A stretch of 64,000 nucleotides of DNA. It comes from Prevotella sp. GTDB lineage: Bacteria > Bacteroidota > Bacteroidia > Bacteroidales > Bacteroidaceae. Below are positions 60,807 to 64,000 of this stretch, piece after piece. A program made the position numbers and the translations under genes. The stretch covers positions 1-64,000 of the forward strand of contig JAEEVW010000018.1 of the NCBI GenBank assembly GCA_016291085.1, in the 5' to 3' direction. The notes beneath the pieces were generated by a model, which was given only the letters and a program-made list of their open reading frames with translations, did no database searches and was not told the origin of the DNA. Each line of letters opens with the position of its first letter. Within the stretch, counting starts at the first letter, position 1.

Positions 60807-62009
60807 GTGAAACATTTAAAAACCATTTTTTGTGCTCTAAAAACCCACTTTTGGGTATTCTTGGCAATGATATCGGCTGTTGCCTGGGGACAATCTTCCC
60901 AAAGGGAATTGCCTGATATTGACCCGATGGATTCTGTAGAGATTAGTTTGCTGACATGTCAACCTCATGACGAGGTGTATAGCCTATACGGACATACCGC
61001 CATACGGTTTCATGATTTCAGAAAGGGCAAAATGATTGACGCTGCTTTCAACTATGGCGTTTTCGACTTTAAAAAGTCCATGTTCGTTCTTCGTTTTGTA
61101 TTTGGATTGACAGACTATGAATTAGGTGCTTATCCTTATAAGTATTTCGTACAGGAGTATCGGCAGTTTGGATGTTTAGTGACGGAGCAGGTATTGAATC
61201 TGACTTCTGAAGAAAAACAAAAACTGCAGGATGCATTGGCTGAGAATCTGAAGCCTGAGAATAAGATATACCGATATAATTACTTCTACAATAACTGCAC
61301 GACGAAGGCTCGAGACATCATCGAGCAGTGCATCAATGGAAAAGTAGAATATACTGAACGCGAGGACTTTACACCATCCTATAGGGATATGGTACACGAG
61401 ATGACTCGCAACAATCCTTGGTCGCGTTTTGGTAACGATATTCTGTTAGGTATTAAAGCCGACAAATCTACCACACAACGCGAACAGGAATTCCTGCCTC
61501 ACCACTTGATGTATGATTTCGATCGTGCTCAGATTTACACGAACGGGCAATATCGACCATTGGTCAAAGAACGCCGCATCGCAGTTCCTGCGGGAGTGCA
61601 AATTACCAAAAGTGGGTTCCCATTGTCACCAATGACATGTGCGCTTATTTTGTTGACCATAGGAATCATCATATTCCTTATCGAATGGAAAAAGCGTTGT
61701 ACCTTCGTTGTTTGGGACTTGTTACTCATGATTGCTACCGGCATTATTGGCATCGTACTGACAATGATGCTTTTCTCGCAGCACCCGACAGTAAGTCTGA
61801 ACCTGCAAATCATCCTTTTCAATCCCCTGCCTTGGCTGTTCCTCTGGCCAGTTATCAGAGGACGACAGACACGTTACTGGATAATCACCTCTGTACTGTG
61901 TGTATTATTCTTTATAGGCGCCTTCTTCCAGTCATACGCAGAGGGTATTTGGATTTTGGCATTATGTTTGCTTTCACAGTGTATACTTCATATGATTAGA
62001 GTGCGTTAA
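60807..62009 (+). CDS. DUF4105 membrane protein
   Basis: A 400-residue protein starting at GTG. It has a signal peptide or anchor (THFWVFLAMISAVAWGQ), a periplasmic DUF4105 domain (ISLLTCQPHDEVYSLYGHTAIRFHD, AAFNYGVFDFKKSMFVLRFVFGLTDYELGAYPYKYFVQEYRQFGCLVTEQVLNLT, YNYFYNNCTTKARDI) and about five C-terminal helices. The NNCTT Cys and nearby His pattern recalls a papain-like or NlpC-like active site, but that is only my inference. It overlaps the next gene by one base. Confidence 0.85.
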   Translation: MKHLKTIFCALKTHFWVFLAMISAVAWGQSSQRELPDIDPMDSVEISLLTCQPHDEVYSLYGHTAIRFHDFRKGKMIDAAFNYGVFDFKKSMFVLRFVFGLTDYELGAYPYKYFVQEYRQFGCLVTEQVLNLTSEEKQKLQDALAENLKPENKIYRYNYFYNNCTTKARDIIEQCINGKVEYTEREDFTPSYRDMVHEMTRNNPWSRFGNDILLGIKADKSTTQREQEFLPHHLMYDFDRAQIYTNGQYRPLVKERRIAVPAGVQITKSGFPLSPMTCALILLTIGIIIFLIEWKKRCTFVVWDLLLMIATGIIGIVLTMMLFSQHPTVSLNLQIILFNPLPWLFLWPVIRGRQTRYWIITSVLCVLFFIGAFFQSYAEGIWILALCLLSQCILHMIRVR

Positions 62010-63382
62010 TGAGAAACAGATATATCTACATCACCCTCCTATCGTTGCTGGGCTTCAGCGCAGAAGCTACAGCACAGGTAATAACCCAGTCTCCTCAGTT
62101 GGTGGTGAATATCACCATTAACCAGTTACGCACAGACTTATTGGAGACCTATGCCCCACTCTATTGCGAAGATGGTCTGAGACGTCTTTTGAACCAGGGA
62201 ATGGTATTTCCTTCAGCCAGTTATTCTTTCACCTCCGTAGATCCTGCTTCTGCCTGTGCTTCTATACAGACAGGCACCACGCCATATTACAACGGGATAA
62301 CTGGAGCTGAATGGATGAATCGCAGCACGTTGCGTCCACAAAGTGTTATTGAAGACAAGAAACAAGGTCTTTCTCCCACGCAACTGATGACATCCACTTT
62401 GGGCGACGAACTGAAGATAGCCACTAAGGGGCAAGGGAAAGTTCTTTCGTTTGCTACATCTCCGGAATGTGCCATTTTGTCAGCAGGCCATGCTGCTGAT
62501 GGTGCTGTGTGGATTGACAAAGAACAATGGCGGTTCGCTCCTTACTACAAATCGGTCAATCAATGGCTGAGTGGATATATCAAGCAATACCAGCCCACAA
62601 AGGATGCTAACAGGAATATTACCCACATAGCCCTAAAGTGCGTCGAACAACTTGGGCTGGGACGTGATAGTCAGACTGATCTGCTCTGCGTCAACTATGA
62701 TTTGCAGTCCGATGCTGTGGACTATCAGTTGATGGACCGCAATATTGCCGATTTATTAAAGGGCATTCTCAATAGCATACCCAAAGAACGCGTTCTCTTT
62801 GTATTAACCGGAACAGGAACCAAGGAAGAAGAACAGGAACAAGAGAACGAACAATACAGGATTCCGACAGGCAAGGTTTATATCAACCGCTCTGCCAATT
62901 TATTAAATATGTATCTGGGCGCCATGTATGGCTCTGCTCAGTATGTGGAGACATATTATCAGAACCAGATTTTCCTGAATAAGAAACTCATTGAGCAGAA
63001 GAATCTGAAGCGTCTGGAGGTATTGCAACTGGCACAGGACTTTTTGCTGCAATTGACAGGAATTAGTCAGGTATACACCAACAACCAGTTACAGACCGCT
63101 GACACTCCACAACTGCAGTACATTCGCAATGGATTCCATAAAGAGAAGTGTGGTGATCTGTTGATTGAGGTTGCTCCCGGATGGCAATTGATCAACGAGG
63201 AAACACACCAGCAGACCACTTACCGCTCAGGAATCATTCATTTCCCGATTATTCTATTTGGTCACAATTTACAGGCTCAACGCGTGCTGACGCCTGTCAC
63301 AGCCGACCGTATAGCACCAACGGTTGCACGTGCCATCCGAATTCGCGCACCCAATGCTTGTAAGGCCGATCCTTTGTACTAA
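62009..63382 (+). CDS. Alkaline phosphatase-like (type I phosphodiesterase/nucleotide pyrophosphatase) protein
   Basis: A 457-residue exported protein with signal peptide (RNRYIYITLLSLLGFSAEATAQ). The core resembles the alkaline phosphatase superfamily: QLVVNITINQLRTDLLETYAPLY, the PSASYSFTSVDPASACASIQTGTTPYYNGITG segment that normally carries a Thr/Ser nucleophile, and ATSPECAILSAGHAADGAVWID. However, the usual metal-binding DG[FV]R start is replaced by NITINQLR and the HG-x-x-H segment is unclear, so the enzyme may be inactive or divergent. Coupled to the DUF4105 gene by one overlapping base. Confidence 0.78.
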   Translation: MRNRYIYITLLSLLGFSAEATAQVITQSPQLVVNITINQLRTDLLETYAPLYCEDGLRRLLNQGMVFPSASYSFTSVDPASACASIQTGTTPYYNGITGAEWMNRSTLRPQSVIEDKKQGLSPTQLMTSTLGDELKIATKGQGKVLSFATSPECAILSAGHAADGAVWIDKEQWRFAPYYKSVNQWLSGYIKQYQPTKDANRNITHIALKCVEQLGLGRDSQTDLLCVNYDLQSDAVDYQLMDRNIADLLKGILNSIPKERVLFVLTGTGTKEEEQEQENEQYRIPTGKVYINRSANLLNMYLGAMYGSAQYVETYYQNQIFLNKKLIEQKNLKRLEVLQLAQDFLLQLTGISQVYTNNQLQTADTPQLQYIRNGFHKEKCGDLLIEVAPGWQLINEETHQQTTYRSGIIHFPIILFGHNLQAQRVLTPVTADRIAPTVARAIRIRAPNACKADPLY

Positions 63383-63438
63383 AAGGTTCTAAAAGCCAAA
63401 TATTCCGACTTTTATGCAAGATTACGGTTTTTTTTTCG

Positions 63439-63446
63439 TAATTTTG
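63439..63446 (+). promoter_or_regulatory. -7 box upstream of secA
   Basis: TAATTTTG, 88 bp before the secA start, in a T-rich context. There is no good -33 box. The leader between contains AATAGTAA-type repeats (63497-63534). Confidence 0.55.
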
Positions 63447-63534
63447 CACCCGCTTTATATAAATAAGGTAGTAAAACGGCCAAATTGGCCCAATTAATAG
63501 TAAATCATAAATAGTAAAATAGTAAATAAAATAT

Positions 63535-64000
63535 ATGAATTTCAACAAGATTTTACGCTCGCTGTTTGGCGATAAAGCCACACGCGACATGAAACTCATC
63601 CAACCTGTCGTAGAACAGGTGAAGGCAGCCTACCCTGCTATCCAGCAACTCGACAACGATGCCCTGCGTCAGCGCACCAAGGAAATCCAGCGACAGGTTC
63701 AGGATTCTGCCAAGCAACAGAAAGAAGAGATAGAGAAACTGAAGGCCACCATTGAGGACACGCCCATCGACGAGCGTGCTGACATCTTTGCCAAGATTGA
63801 CAAGATTGAGAAAGAAGTGCTTGATATCTACGAGAAAGCCCTTAACGATGTCCTTCCTGAGGTGTTTGCCATTGTCAAGGACACTGCTCGTCGTTTTGCA
63901 GAAAACGAGGAGACTATTGTTACGGCTACGGACTTCGATCGTGAGTTGGCTGCAGATCCCCGCAAGGACTTCATTACCATCGACGGCGACAAGGCCATCT
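63535..64000 (+). CDS. secA: SecA preprotein translocase ATPase, N-terminal part, cut by window edge
   Basis: From ATG 63535 the frame stays open to the window end. It reads NFNKILRSLFGDKATRDMKLIQPVVEQVKAAYPAIQQL, LRQRTKEIQRQVQDSAKQQK, then VFAIVKDTARRF, which is the start of a Bacteroidetes SecA with its extra helical segment after residue 50. About 155 of roughly 1,100 residues are present; the Walker A motif lies beyond the edge. SecA drives export of the many signal-peptide proteins in this window. Confidence 0.93.
   Translation, partial: MNFNKILRSLFGDKATRDMKLIQPVVEQVKAAYPAIQQLDNDALRQRTKEIQRQVQDSAKQQKEEIEKLKATIEDTPIDERADIFAKIDKIEKEVLDIYEKALNDVLPEVFAIVKDTARRFAENEETIVTATDFDRELAADPRKDFITIDGDKAI

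Overview
The window looks like a chromosomal segment of a Bacteroidales bacterium, most probably Prevotella or a close relative. Reasons: a trpBEGDCFA gene order, a Bat aerotolerance operon, a type IX secretion C-terminal domain, a GldE-type CNNM/CBS protein, BspA-like repeats, very few Shine-Dalgarno sequences, and promoters of the Bacteroidetes form (TTTG, about 20 bp, TAnnTTTG). I see no rRNA operon, CRISPR array, intact insertion sequence or complete prophage.

Layout. 0-5.3 kb: end of a probable glycoside hydrolase, an acetyltransferase, a nitroreductase-like lipoprotein and small cytosolic genes, with a 22-bp dyad array at 3.43 kb. 5.3-12 kb: the tryptophan operon on the minus strand, headed by a promoter, an 18-residue leader peptide with three consecutive Trp codons and a terminator hairpin, a textbook attenuator. 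12-16.3 kb: a low-density accessory patch with a frameshifted KilA-N gene, an unknown partner, a macro-domain gene, a BspA-like protein, an orphan operator, and remnants of a flavodoxin and a CcsA gene. 16.3-23.1 kb: a five-gene tripartite ABC-2 efflux operon (TolC, HlyD, double ATPase, two permeases) with a divergent AraC regulator. 23.2-32.5 kb: a type IX sorting-domain protein overlapping uvrA, a GHL10 glycosidase-like lipoprotein or secreted enzyme, smpB, nadE and queA. 32.8-42 kb: a PAP2 phosphatase, then moxR, DUF58, a BatD-like protein, batA, a batB-batC fusion and a batD-batE fusion. 42-55 kb: ispE, a Crp/Fnr regulator, lepA, a YycJ-type hydrolase, a TamA/BamA-like barrel, HIT, DUF1015, YigZ, a glycosyltransferase and an MltF-like transglycosylase. 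55-64 kb: tRNA-Arg(TCT), a PpiD-like chaperone, gldE, lptC, an outer-membrane protein, a DUF4105 protein, an alkaline-phosphatase-like protein and the start of secA.

The most unusual theme is a set of short, degenerate tandem repeats with periods of 7, 8, 9, 10 and 11 bp. Each locus uses its own word. Many lie in gene junctions directly before start codons, and others sit inside genes, where they encode linkers, a coiled-coil segment or the hydrophobic core of a signal peptide. Longer-period arrays (21 bp x4, 22 bp x3) and a large imperfect inverted repeat also occur. A second theme is that several genes start only 4-8 nt after the TAnnTTTG box, which suggests nearly leaderless mRNAs.

All family names are from reading the protein sequences and recalling motifs; no search was run.
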